The notes beneath the pieces are model-generated. The model worked only from the letters and a program-made list of their open reading frames with translations. It did not search any database and was not told the origin of the DNA. 64,000 nt of DNA from Maribacter algarum (ex Lu et al. 2025) (nom. illeg.) (GTDB taxonomy: Bacteria > Bacteroidota > Bacteroidia > Flavobacteriales > Flavobacteriaceae), in assembly GCA_947495915.1 (NCBI GenBank), contig CANMAW010000002.1, positions 186,001-250,000 on the forward strand, in the 5' to 3' direction. Shown in pieces: positions 1 to 8,533 of this stretch (positions within the stretch are counted from its first letter, which is position 1; every line of letters begins with the position of its first letter). The translations under genes were made by a program, and so were the position numbers.

Positions 1-55
1 AAATTAAAAGCGGGTAACGCCTGTTGAAGAAAGTATTTTCTTAAAATTAGCAATG

Positions 56-92
56 AAAAAGCGGATAGAACTTTAAAAGTCTATCCGCTTTT
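56..92. terminator. Hairpin terminator downstream of the TonB-dependent receptor
   Basis: A 9-bp stem (gcggataga at 61-69 with tctatccgc at 80-88) is extended by an A-run at 56-60 and a T-run at 89-92, so it can act in both directions. It lies just past the stop codon of the minus-strand receptor gene and probably ends that transcript. Nothing else is seen in the first 126 bases. Confidence 0.75.
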
Positions 93-126
93 ATAAATAA
101 AACTAACTCAAACTATTACACTTCTT

Positions 127-2784
127 TTAGAACGAGTATCCTACGGTAAATAATACTCTTTTTGGGTTTTGAAAAACCGCTGAAGAAATTCTACCAATTC
201 CATCAGGGTTCGCCTGCAATTCTCTTAAACTAGCATCTCCGTCTTGCCCACCAACAACAAGTTGTCTTGCATTAGCACCATCGAAAAGGTTTTTAATACG
301 CATACTAATTTTTAATTCATCTTTACCTAATGGAAAGGTGTAGTATGCCCCAAGATTATATTCTGACATAGTAGGTAGTTTAACAAGGTTTAAAACATCT
401 GCATAGGCTCCAGAATAGGTGATGCCTCCAAAATCTGCTCCCCATCTGTCCGTATTGTATCCAATATTTACATTGTAAATAGTAGAAGGACGATTTGTAG
501 CTTTCAAACCACCAATATCAAATGCTTGTAAACCATTTGGTGTAGTTAAAAGATTCAAACCGAAAATATTATCAGGATCAGTAGTAGAGCTTAACGGAAC
601 TAAGAATGTTTTATATTCAGAATTTGATAATGTTACAGCTCCCCGTGCTAAGAATCCTTTAAGTGCTTTAGGGGTGTATACTGCTGATATTTCACCACCA
701 AAAACTTTATTTGCACCTGCAGGTTGTTCTACCCATTCACCAAGATCACCATCAAAAATTGTTGCTGTTCTGTTGTCAATGGTAGTGTTGAACATCGTAA
801 GATCAACAGTTAAATCACCTAAACCAGCTCTATACCCAATTTCTAGGTTATTTACAACTTCATTTTCCTCAGGCAACACTGTTGTAAGGTTTATTGAACC
901 TGGTAAAGAAAACGCTCTTACGTAATTAGCGTAAATAGCTGAAGATTCACCTAATAAATAATTCGCACCTATAGAATATGATAAATCATTGAATTTTAAC
1001 TCATTTTCTTCAAACGTAACAGGGTTGTAATCTACACCTGTTAGTCTTATTTCTTTAGGGTCATTGTTAAATCTGGTTTTTAGCCAATCGTACCGAAAAG
1101 AAACGTTAACACTTAATTTCTCGTTGAATACCATTTCATCACCAATAAATATAGCTGTACTAGCCTCGTCTCTGTTAGAAGAGGTGTTCGATACATATGA
1201 AGTAGGAGGTAATGTTGGGTCGCTGAATGAACCATTTGAAAATCCAAAAGAACTTGCTACGACTGGATTTCTAAATGCAACATTCGAACCATAAATGAAA
1301 TTTAGACCTAATCGATCTCTTTCAGCAGTACTATAATATACCCCACCACTAATATTGTGTTCAGTAGTCGCTCCCTTAATTTGTTTTGAAATTCTATGCT
1401 CTGTAATCCAGTCTCTATTTTGGTTATCAGCTGCACCATTGAACCTGCTTACAGTAGAATTGACATCATAAAAAGTGGAGAAATTGAATTCGTTAATGTC
1501 TAAGTATTTAAAGTCATTATAACGAACTCTTTCATTCCAGAACCACCCGTTGCCTAAATCAATATTAAAGTCAACACCTACTGAGGTACCTATTGTTTTT
1601 TCTTTATTTCTTCCTGGGTTATCTCTAAGAGGTACGCCATTTGCATCAGTTGCTGCTGAAGTATCAAAAAATGCGTTTCTTACCCCTATTTCACCAAAGA
1701 CGGTAGTGAGGTTTCCTGCATCATTAAAAAAGGTATTAGCAGGGTGCCAACCGTCTAAAATTTTGCCGTTCTGTAAGTCCCAAGGTCCATCAGTTATGTT
1801 TTGAAATTGGTTGTTAAAGGTACTTCCGTATACTCTTATTGAAGAAGTTTCAGTAATTAACCAATCAAAGTTGGCTCTAATTTGAGCACCTCTATCTTTA
1901 GCAAACTGCTCTTTAACGCCAGAATCTTCTAAAACGTAACCACCAACATTATAGCGAATTTTATCAGAAAGAGGTCCGTTGAAATTAAAGTCTGCACGAA
2001 AATCTACTTCATCTTCAAATTGATGCCCTTGCCTAGCATTATTGCTATACTTTGTGAGTGAAAAAGAACCTTTGTGCTCTGTGCCACCAGTTTTAGATAT
2101 AATGTTAATGGCACCAGCTGCTGCAGCTCTACCAAACAAGGTTGCAGCTGCACCACGTACTACTTCAATATTTTGAATACTTGGGTCAATACCAAAGAAC
2201 TCTTGCGTTCCGCCAGTTAATGCCTGTGTTCCTGAAATTGGTAAACCGTCTATTAATGTAGTTGTATAACTTGAACCACCAGGAAACCCACGAATATTAA
2301 ATCCACCTTTTCTACCTTGAGTTTCATCAATGGTAACACCAGGTGTGTTTTGAATTGCTTCTGAAAAAGATTCGGCTTTTATGGTTAATAATTCTTCAGC
2401 GCCTATCGAATTAATGGCAGTAGTAGCTTGAAGTTTTCTTACGGGCTTTCTAGTAGAAGATACTACGACCTCGTTTAAAAGGCTTACATCTTCGTTTAAT
2501 TGAACATTAACTGTAGAACCAGCTACTTCAACTTTCTTGCGACCAAAGCCAATATAGGAGAAAACAAGTATATCTCCGTTTGATGCTTGAATGCTATAAG
2601 CACCATTATCGTCTGTTACCACACCATTTGAAGTTCCTTGTACTTGCACGGTGGCGCCCAAGATTGGGTCATTGTTGTCGTCTGTTACGGTTCCTGTTAC
2701 TGTGCCACCCTGCGCAAAAATTAATGCAGAGCATAGCAGAAAACTGAATAAACAGACCAAATTCGTAAATTTCTTAGTTCTCAT
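127..2784 (-). CDS. TonB-dependent outer-membrane receptor
   Basis: An 885-residue outer-membrane active transporter. A Sec signal peptide (about residues 1-25, ending in FAQGG) is followed by a carboxypeptidase-regulatory-like beta-sandwich domain (about 27-105, GTVTGTVTDDNNDPILGATV), a plug domain (about 115-235, with the IRGFPGG and EVVRGAAATLFGRAAAAGAINI signatures) and a 22-strand barrel ending in the terminal Phe required for BamA insertion. No SusD partner is adjacent, so it is more likely a siderophore/FecA-FhuA type receptor for a small or bulky molecule than a glycan-utilisation SusC. It is transcribed away from the DUF1838 gene at 3286. Between them lie two copies of the island operator, one with a plausible minus-strand promoter (2890-2897). 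The substrate cannot be read from the sequence. From the island's content an alkyl-pyrrole or tetrapyrrole compound is proposed. Confidence 0.95.
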   Translation of the reverse strand: MRTKKFTNLVCLFSFLLCSALIFAQGGTVTGTVTDDNNDPILGATVQVQGTSNGVVTDDNGAYSIQASNGDILVFSYIGFGRKKVEVAGSTVNVQLNEDVSLLNEVVVSSTRKPVRKLQATTAINSIGAEELLTIKAESFSEAIQNTPGVTIDETQGRKGGFNIRGFPGGSSYTTTLIDGLPISGTQALTGGTQEFFGIDPSIQNIEVVRGAAATLFGRAAAAGAINIISKTGGTEHKGSFSLTKYSNNARQGHQFEDEVDFRADFNFNGPLSDKIRYNVGGYVLEDSGVKEQFAKDRGAQIRANFDWLITETSSIRVYGSTFNNQFQNITDGPWDLQNGKILDGWHPANTFFNDAGNLTTVFGEIGVRNAFFDTSAATDANGVPLRDNPGRNKEKTIGTSVGVDFNIDLGNGWFWNERVRYNDFKYLDINEFNFSTFYDVNSTVSRFNGAADNQNRDWITEHRISKQIKGATTEHNISGGVYYSTAERDRLGLNFIYGSNVAFRNPVVASSFGFSNGSFSDPTLPPTSYVSNTSSNRDEASTAIFIGDEMVFNEKLSVNVSFRYDWLKTRFNNDPKEIRLTGVDYNPVTFEENELKFNDLSYSIGANYLLGESSAIYANYVRAFSLPGSINLTTVLPEENEVVNNLEIGYRAGLGDLTVDLTMFNTTIDNRTATIFDGDLGEWVEQPAGANKVFGGEISAVYTPKALKGFLARGAVTLSNSEYKTFLVPLSSTTDPDNIFGLNLLTTPNGLQAFDIGGLKATNRPSTIYNVNIGYNTDRWGADFGGITYSGAYADVLNLVKLPTMSEYNLGAYYTFPLGKDELKISMRIKNLFDGANARQLVVGGQDGDASLRELQANPDGIGRISSAVFQNPKRVLFTVGYSF

Positions 2785-2897
2785 AAGGTTTGAATTACTG
2801 GTTTAGAATTATTTCACTTTGCCCAATTTTAAAGACTTTAGGCGTCAAAATGTCTTGAAAAATGTTATTAAAATGCTGTAATTATGGAACCAATATA

Positions 2898-2934
2898 ATA
2901 ATTAATTAGGTTAATCATTAATTAAATTAACTAA
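2898..2934. promoter_or_regulatory. Island operator, double site, copy 1 (receptor)
   Basis: Two RTTAAYWWWRTTAAY-like units separated by one base (TTAA cores at relative spacings 9, 7 and 9), with the typical ATTAACTAA followed by T-run on the right. Read on the minus strand, TATATTGG (2890-2897), resembling the Bacteroidota -7 box TAnnTTTG, follows the operator and would serve the receptor gene, leaving an untranslated leader of about 100 bp. Confidence 0.7.
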
Positions 2935-3210
2935 TTTTTTAAGAAAATTTTACAATTACAAATTTTGCAACCTATAAATTGAGTATTTAATAATATTTTC
3001 TATTTATGTAAAAGAGTCTTCAAAGACTTACTGGTAAATGATGCGAATATTTCAATTTTTAAAAAAGGTTATGATTCTTCTTAACCCTCTGGTTTTGTTT
3101 GTTTTAAAATATGTTTATATGGATTGATTTGTTTCATTAAGGTTACGGTTTTTGATAAAACTTTATAATTGGTATGTTTTGTCAAAAAATAGAAGCTTTA
3201 AGGTAATAAA

Positions 3211-3247
3211 TTAATTAATTTAATTAATGATTAACATATTAAATTAA
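3211..3247 (+). promoter_or_regulatory. Island operator, double site, copy 2 (DUF1838 lipoprotein)
   Basis: The same 37-bp arrangement of four TTAA cores. The rightmost half-site is degenerate (TTAAATTAA). Seven bases downstream lies TAGTTTTA (3255-3262), a -7-like element, 24 bp before the start codon of the gene at 3286. Confidence 0.65.
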
Positions 3248-3285
3248 TTTTATATAGTTTTAATTGAAATTAAGCATTAATAATT

Positions 3286-4155
3286 ATGAAATTAAAATTC
3301 ATTGTATTTATAAGTATTTTGGTATGTGGCTGTCAAAATCGATTAGAGACAGAAAAAAAAGTTGAAAATAGTGTAAAGCAACATCTATGGTCATCAACAG
3401 CTTCTTATAAAAATGCGCCAGAAGCTTTAAAGGTTTGGGTAGATGCTCGTGCTGGAACGGGTAAAGCTGTGCATTGGGTTGCTGATGGAGGTGTTTATGA
3501 ATACCCGACAGGTAAAAAACTTTTCGGAATGATAGGTTTCGATAGTTCTACTATTATTTGGCCAGATGAACCAGATGGTAAAATAGTACACCTTACAAGG
3601 AAAACTTTCGCTTATACTGACGCGGAAACTGGTGAGGTGTTAACAGAATACAATGGCGAACCTGTTGCCCCTATAGCCTACCCATATCAAATGATTACTT
3701 ATCGTTTAGAAAATGATAGAATTTATGGTGATGTGGAACAGGGTGTTGGAGATCGTGTGCAATTGATTGAATCTAAAGATGGAATTCCGTATCGACAAAT
3801 GGGTAGTGGATATATTTTTAATGCGGCGGTATTTTTAGATTTTCCATTGCCTAATGGAAAGCAATATCAGGCGTGGGAGAATTATGATTTCTTCATACAA
3901 CCAGAGGGTAGTGTCGATGAACCACATCAAATGGCATGGCAACGCTATGGTGCTTTACCCCCTTGGGCAGGTATGCCTGATACCAAAGCGATTATTCAGT
4001 TGCATTCATGGCGAGTTGAAAGTCATGAAGAATTTCCTCCAAAATTGTTAGCTTGGGCAAAAGCGAATAAGCCAAACTGGTTGAACCCTCCAAAAGATGT
4101 TAATGAAGTTAGAGCCTTGCAAAAAGGTGAAGCTGGAGCAGGGTGGGGCCGATAA
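3286..4155 (+). CDS. DUF1838-type exported lipoprotein
   Basis: A 289-residue protein with a short lipoprotein signal (lipobox LVCGC, Cys about residue 15). The middle of the chain carries the family signature YTDAETGEVLTEY (about 109-121), matching the D-x-ETGE-x-L motif of the three other DUF1838 proteins here. DUF1838 has no established biochemical function that I can name. The protein is predicted to sit in the periplasmic or outer-membrane leaflet. It is the most divergent of the four copies, so family membership is less certain. It stands alone as a transcript, directly behind an island operator and -7 box. A weak hairpin (GCTG-CACG-CAGC, about 4160-4171) follows the stop codon. Confidence 0.7.
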   Translation: MKLKFIVFISILVCGCQNRLETEKKVENSVKQHLWSSTASYKNAPEALKVWVDARAGTGKAVHWVADGGVYEYPTGKKLFGMIGFDSSTIIWPDEPDGKIVHLTRKTFAYTDAETGEVLTEYNGEPVAPIAYPYQMITYRLENDRIYGDVEQGVGDRVQLIESKDGIPYRQMGSGYIFNAAVFLDFPLPNGKQYQAWENYDFFIQPEGSVDEPHQMAWQRYGALPPWAGMPDTKAIIQLHSWRVESHEEFPPKLLAWAKANKPNWLNPPKDVNEVRALQKGEAGAGWGR

Positions 4156-4198
4156 TAGGCTGCACGCAGCTTTATAGTAAATTTGATTTTGTAAATAG

Positions 4199-4858
4199 TT
4201 AGTTACATCCCTTATTGAAATTGCTACTTAGGTAGGTGATATACTTTTTTAGAATGTCAATTCGATCTTCTTCAGAGATATGGGAAACCGCATATGCAAT
4301 GAACGGTTGTAGTACATCAAAACCGACTAGCTCTAAAATGCCTTCATTGATGTTTTGAAGAATATTTTCTAGTGATCTACCGTGAGCACCTTCTTTGGTG
4401 TAAAACGTTTCAGGGCTACCCGTAGTAACACATAAAAAGGCCTTTTTACCTTTAAACCTACCATTAGCGTAAAATCCGTGTGTATCACCGTAGGCAAAAC
4501 CGTAAGCTAAAATTCGGTCAACCCAGCCTTTAAGAATGGCAGGCATGCCAAACCACCATAACGGAAAGTTGAAAATTAATACATCTGCATGTTCTAATAC
4601 ATTCATCTCATCTTTTACACTATTTGTAAATCCGTTTGATTTAACAGCGTTTAATTGTTCTATGGCATATTTGTAGTGCTTAGAATCTGTTGTTTGATTA
4701 AAGTCATGTTTAGACGCTACAGGATTAAAATTCTTTTGATATAAATCAGAAATATTAACTTCATGACCACTATTTGTAAAGTGTTTTGCAGCGATATTTG
4801 CTAAAGCGCTAGAAAACGAGTTTATATTCTCATGTGCATGTACAATTAGTATATTCAT
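4199..4858 (-). CDS. Flavodoxin-fold NAD(P)H dehydrogenase (quinone)-like protein
   Basis: A 219-residue cytoplasmic protein of the KefF/MdaB/NQO type. It starts with the beta-strand and phosphate-binding loop MNILIVHAHENINSFSSAL. A NFPLWWFGMPAILKGWVDR stretch (about 97-115) is the characteristic FMN/quinone-site motif of this family. The family uses NAD(P)H and FMN for two-electron reduction of quinones or similar conjugated compounds. It lies 23 bp downstream of the alpha/beta-hydrolase gene in the same direction, so both probably form an operon read from the bidirectional operator at 5767-5803. In context it could reduce a conjugated substrate or product. The substrate is unknown. Confidence 0.85.
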   Translation of the reverse strand: MNILIVHAHENINSFSSALANIAAKHFTNSGHEVNISDLYQKNFNPVASKHDFNQTTDSKHYKYAIEQLNAVKSNGFTNSVKDEMNVLEHADVLIFNFPLWWFGMPAILKGWVDRILAYGFAYGDTHGFYANGRFKGKKAFLCVTTGSPETFYTKEGAHGRSLENILQNINEGILELVGFDVLQPFIAYAVSHISEEDRIDILKKYITYLSSNFNKGCN

Positions 4859-4881
4859 CTATTTATACCTTTTGGGTTGGG

Positions 4882-5715
4882 TTATTGATTTACAAATTCT
4901 TCAATAATTGTAGCACATTCTTCGGGCATATCAAAAAATAAAAAGGCCCCCCCTTTAGAAATAACTTTTCGTTTAGCGTTAGGTAACAATTGTAAAAGAT
5001 TCTCTTGATTACTTACGAATTCATCTAACAAGCCTTGTAATAATAGTACGGGCATTTTCAAGCTTTCAAGAGCTGGTTGTCTATTCCATTTCAATACAGC
5101 ATGATGCGCATCGTAAGGTCGTATACGTGTCATTACACTGTTTAAAAATGGTCGCAGTATATCATTTACTTCAGCGTCAGGCATATAGGCTACATAACGT
5201 TGCCAGGCTAATAGTAACGAATTACCTTCTTTAGTTAGTGCTACTTTTTTCTTGCTTGATAAGTTGGCTTTAAAAGCCGCTTTTTCTTCTTCAGTTTTTA
5301 TACCGCTAGTTCCTGATAGTATAACTTTTTGACATCTTTTAGGAAATCGATAAGCAAAATTCATAGCCATTAAGGCACCGCCATGATGACCTACTATACT
5401 ACATTTTTCAATAGACAGAAAGTCTATTAACGAAATGGCAGCCATAGTAAATTCTTCGACACCGGGCTCTGATTCAGGATCTTCAGACATGCCGTGACCG
5501 GGTAAATCAAATAGAACTACTTTAAATTTTTCCGATAAATAAGGAACTAATGAAGCATATTCTTCCATAGAAGATGAAGACTGATGTATAAATAATATTG
5601 CTGGTCCATTTCCTGCAGTCGCATAGTGAATTTGACCAGCCTTATAATTAAAATATCCCTTTACTAATTGATTTCTAGCGGTAGACTGATACAGTATAGG
5701 TTCGTTTTGTTTCAT
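4882..5715 (-). CDS. Alpha/beta-hydrolase-fold protein with altered catalytic residues
   Basis: A 277-residue alpha/beta-hydrolase fold. The oxyanion-strand region (LFIHQSSSS, about 41-49), DLPGHGMS (about 70-77) and the C-terminal acid in LLLQGLLDEF are recognisable. The nucleophile elbow, however, reads GHHGG (about 108-112) instead of G-x-S-x-G, so the nucleophile position is His. The usual catalytic His near the C terminus (GGHF-like) reads GGAF. Two of the three triad residues are therefore absent. It may be a non-hydrolytic member (binding protein, or cofactor-free oxygenase- or lyase-like) rather than an esterase. It is the first gene after the minus-strand side of the operator at 5767-5803 and shares the transcript with the flavodoxin-fold gene. 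Confidence 0.8.
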   Translation of the reverse strand: MKQNEPILYQSTARNQLVKGYFNYKAGQIHYATAGNGPAILFIHQSSSSMEEYASLVPYLSEKFKVVLFDLPGHGMSEDPESEPGVEEFTMAAISLIDFLSIEKCSIVGHHGGALMAMNFAYRFPKRCQKVILSGTSGIKTEEEKAAFKANLSSKKKVALTKEGNSLLLAWQRYVAYMPDAEVNDILRPFLNSVMTRIRPYDAHHAVLKWNRQPALESLKMPVLLLQGLLDEFVSNQENLLQLLPNAKRKVISKGGAFLFFDMPEECATIIEEFVNQ

Positions 5716-5766
5716 TGAATGTGAATTGAAAATTAGTGTTGATCATGGTAAATTACAAAAAACTAT

Positions 5767-5803
5767 TTAGTTAATTACATTAATGATTAATATAATTAAC
5801 TAA
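5767..5803. promoter_or_regulatory. Island operator, double site, copy 3 (bidirectional)
   Basis: The most symmetric copy. Both strands read ATTAAT-N-ATTAAT followed by a 3-bp spacer and ATTAACTAA, so it can serve the minus-strand hydrolase pair and the plus-strand pyruvate dehydrogenase operon. On the plus strand TACATTTA (5811-5818) lies seven bases downstream and fits a -7 box, 28 bp before the aceE start. Confidence 0.75.
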
Positions 5804-5846
5804 TTTTTACTACATTTATGACTTAATTTTTTAGATATAGATCTCT

Positions 5847-8522
5847 ATGAAAGATATAGCTTCGACAACTTCCTTAGATTGGGAGCATGAAATTAAAGAA
5901 TGGATGGCCTCTCTTGAAGAGGTAATAACTGATTTAGGTGATGAACAGGCTGCTGATTTAATTCGAGAATTACGCGAGTTAGCAATTCGTAAGGGAGTGA
6001 AGTTAGCAGGTGAAGCGTTAAACTCACCCTATATTAATACCATTAATGCAAAACATCAACCACCTTACCCAGGTGATACTGTGATGGAAACTAAAATTGA
6101 AAACATTAACCGTTGGAATGCGATGGCAATGGTTTTGCAGGGCTATGACAGTGGAGAAGGTGTTGGAGGTCATATTGCTACATATGGTTCCGCCGCAAGT
6201 ATGTATGAAGTAGGGTTTAATCATTTTTTTAGAAAAAAATCTGCTGACTATGGGGGCGACCTAGTTTCTTTGCAGCCACATGCTGCACCAGGTGTTTATG
6301 CAAGAGCTTTGTTAGAAGGTAGATTAACCCAAGAAAACCTGAAAAATTTTAGACGCGAATTACAACCTGAAGGTGGTTTGCCCTCTTACCCACATCCTAG
6401 AAGGTTACCAGAGTTTTGGGAAATTCCTTCGGCCTCTATGGGGCTTATTGGAGTAAGCGCAATTTACCAAGCCCGATTTAAAAAATATCTTGAAAACAGA
6501 GGACTCAAAGAAAAGAATGGAGGCAAAATTTGGGCATTTGTTGGTGATGGAGAAATGGATGAGCCTGAAACGCTAGGAACATTAAACATCGCCGTACGAG
6601 AACAATTAGATAATTTGGTGTTGGTTGTCAACTGTAACCTACAACGATTAGATGGCCCTGTTCGTGGTAATGGCAAAGTAATACAAGAACTCGAACGTAG
6701 TTTCTTAGGTGCAGGTTGGAATGTAACCAAAGTAATATGGGGTAGTGAATGGGATGCGCTTTTAGAACGTGACCAAAAAGGAATTTTGGTAGACCGAATG
6801 AATAAAGCCCTAGATGGTGATTATCAAATGTATTCTGTGCTTCCGGGTGACGAAGTACGTAAGCACTGGGTAAAAGATAATCCTGAATTAGAAAAATTGA
6901 TGCATTCGCTTTCTGATGAAGAAATTCGTACTATCAAGCGCGGTGGTCATGACTATAAGAAAATTTATGCGGCATTTGATAAAGCAGCCAAACCAAATGG
7001 TAAGCCTAGTGTAATATTAATGAAAACCCTAAAAGGGTATGGTATGGGCGATTCTGGTGAAGGCAAAAACACTACCCATCAAAAGAAAAGCATGAGTGCT
7101 GATGAAAGAATTGCTGCGGCCAAGCGATTTGGAATTCCGATGAGTGAAGAAGATGCGGCTAAAGCAAAATTTTATGTACCCTCTGAAGATAGCCCTGAAA
7201 TTAAATATTTGAAAAAACAACGATTTGAGTTGGGGGGCTATTTGCCAGAACGTAAAGATGAGAGCCCGGTTATCAAAACACCGGGAGAAGAACTTTGGGG
7301 TGAATTCTATACGGGTACAGGAGAACGGTCGGTATCAACAACCATGGTTTTAGTACGTATTGTAACTAAACTTTTACGACAAGAGGGTGTAAAAGAGTAT
7401 GTAGTACCGATTATTCCTGATGAAGCCCGAACATTTGGCTTAGATGGATTATTTCGTTACGCCGGAATTTATCAGCCTAAAGGTCAACTGTATAAGCCCG
7501 TTGACGCAGATAGTATATCTTATTATAGAGAAAGTGTAGATGGCCAAATTCTTCAAGAAGGAATTTGTGAGGCTGGTGCTATAGCATCTTTTATGGCGGC
7601 AGGTTCTGCATATTCTATGCATGGTTTACCAATGATTCCCTTTTATGTATTCTATTCCATATTTGGTTTTCAACGTGTTGGTGATATGATTTGGGCTTGT
7701 GGCGATATGATGTGTAAAGGATTCTTAATTGGAGGTACGTCAGGAAGAACCACATTGAATGGTGAAGGAGTTCAACATCAAGATGGGCATTCGCATATTC
7801 TATCAAGTATTGTTCCGAATATGAAAAGTTATGATCCATCGTTTGCCTTTGAATTGGCATTGATTGTTAAAGATGGTATTCATAGAATGTATGAATTACA
7901 AGAAAAAATCTTCTACTATATTACAGTAACAAACGAGAATTACCCCATGCCAATGATGCCTGAAGGTGTTGAAGAAGGGGTAATTAAGGGTATGTATCGT
8001 TATGAAAAATCAACCAAAAAAATCAACAAAGGTAGAAAGGCGCATTTAATGGGTAGTGGCTCCATAATGCTACAAGTGATTGAGGCTAAAAAATTACTTG
8101 AAGAAATGGGAATTTCTACAGATATCTGGAGTGTCACAAGCTATACAGAACTACAACGAGATGCGCAGGAGGTAGAACGTCAAATGTTATTGTCTACTGC
8201 TGATAAAAGGCCAAAATCATATGTGCAGCAATTGACCGAGAATGAAACAGGAGTCTTTGTTTCTGTCTCTGATTATGTCAAACAGTGGGCGCATGGTATT
8301 TCAAAATGGATGCCAAAAGCATATCATGTTTTAGGTACAGATGGTTACGGTTTAAGTGAGGCAAGAAACGAATTGAGAGATCACTTTGAAATTAGTCCGA
8401 AGTTTATCGCTTTAGCTGCACTACAGTTATTGCGTGATGAAGAAGTAGTTTCTGCTAAAGAGGTAAAAGACTTTATCAAAAAACATCAGATAGATAGTAA
8501 TAAAATTAATCCTGCAAGTTAA
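5847..8522 (+). CDS. aceE: Pyruvate dehydrogenase E1, homodimeric AceE type
   Basis: An 891-residue thiamine-diphosphate enzyme that decarboxylates a 2-oxoacid (normally pyruvate) and reductively acylates the E2 lipoyl group. The TPP/Mg motif GDGEMDEP (about residue 233) through NCNLQRLDGPVRGN (about 260) is intact. Length and end-to-end features match the single-chain AceE family (about 885-890 aa) rather than the alpha/beta type. It is followed after 11 bp by its E2. No E3 (lipoamide dehydrogenase) is in the window, so E3 must come from elsewhere. The gene is directly behind an island operator, so it appears to be a pathway-induced copy that handles 2-oxoacid released by the aldolase at 20931. 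Activity with 2-oxobutyrate is possible but unproven. Confidence 0.95.
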   Translation: MKDIASTTSLDWEHEIKEWMASLEEVITDLGDEQAADLIRELRELAIRKGVKLAGEALNSPYINTINAKHQPPYPGDTVMETKIENINRWNAMAMVLQGYDSGEGVGGHIATYGSAASMYEVGFNHFFRKKSADYGGDLVSLQPHAAPGVYARALLEGRLTQENLKNFRRELQPEGGLPSYPHPRRLPEFWEIPSASMGLIGVSAIYQARFKKYLENRGLKEKNGGKIWAFVGDGEMDEPETLGTLNIAVREQLDNLVLVVNCNLQRLDGPVRGNGKVIQELERSFLGAGWNVTKVIWGSEWDALLERDQKGILVDRMNKALDGDYQMYSVLPGDEVRKHWVKDNPELEKLMHSLSDEEIRTIKRGGHDYKKIYAAFDKAAKPNGKPSVILMKTLKGYGMGDSGEGKNTTHQKKSMSADERIAAAKRFGIPMSEEDAAKAKFYVPSEDSPEIKYLKKQRFELGGYLPERKDESPVIKTPGEELWGEFYTGTGERSVSTTMVLVRIVTKLLRQEGVKEYVVPIIPDEARTFGLDGLFRYAGIYQPKGQLYKPVDADSISYYRESVDGQILQEGICEAGAIASFMAAGSAYSMHGLPMIPFYVFYSIFGFQRVGDMIWACGDMMCKGFLIGGTSGRTTLNGEGVQHQDGHSHILSSIVPNMKSYDPSFAFELALIVKDGIHRMYELQEKIFYYITVTNENYPMPMMPEGVEEGVIKGMYRYEKSTKKINKGRKAHLMGSGSIMLQVIEAKKLLEEMGISTDIWSVTSYTELQRDAQEVERQMLLSTADKRPKSYVQQLTENETGVFVSVSDYVKQWAHGISKWMPKAYHVLGTDGYGLSEARNELRDHFEISPKFIALAALQLLRDEEVVSAKEVKDFIKKHQIDSNKINPAS

Positions 8523-8533
8523 ATCCTTATAAA

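Larger units (their letters stand above)
2785..3285. other. Divergent intergenic region with two operator copies
   Basis: A 501-bp AT-rich gap between the receptor (minus) and the DUF1838 gene (plus). It holds two copies of the island operator (2898-2934 and 3211-3247) about 310 bp apart. No small gene or RNA is recognised in the 270 bp between them. Confidence 0.7.

Noticed and set aside
127-2784. SusC of a polysaccharide utilisation locus
   Set aside because: No SusD-like partner, glycoside hydrolase or polysaccharide lyase is in the window; the receptor is the shorter type with small-molecule receptors.
4155-4180. Terminator after the DUF1838 gene
   Set aside because: The inverted repeat has only about 4 bp of stem with no T-run; too weak to list as a feature.
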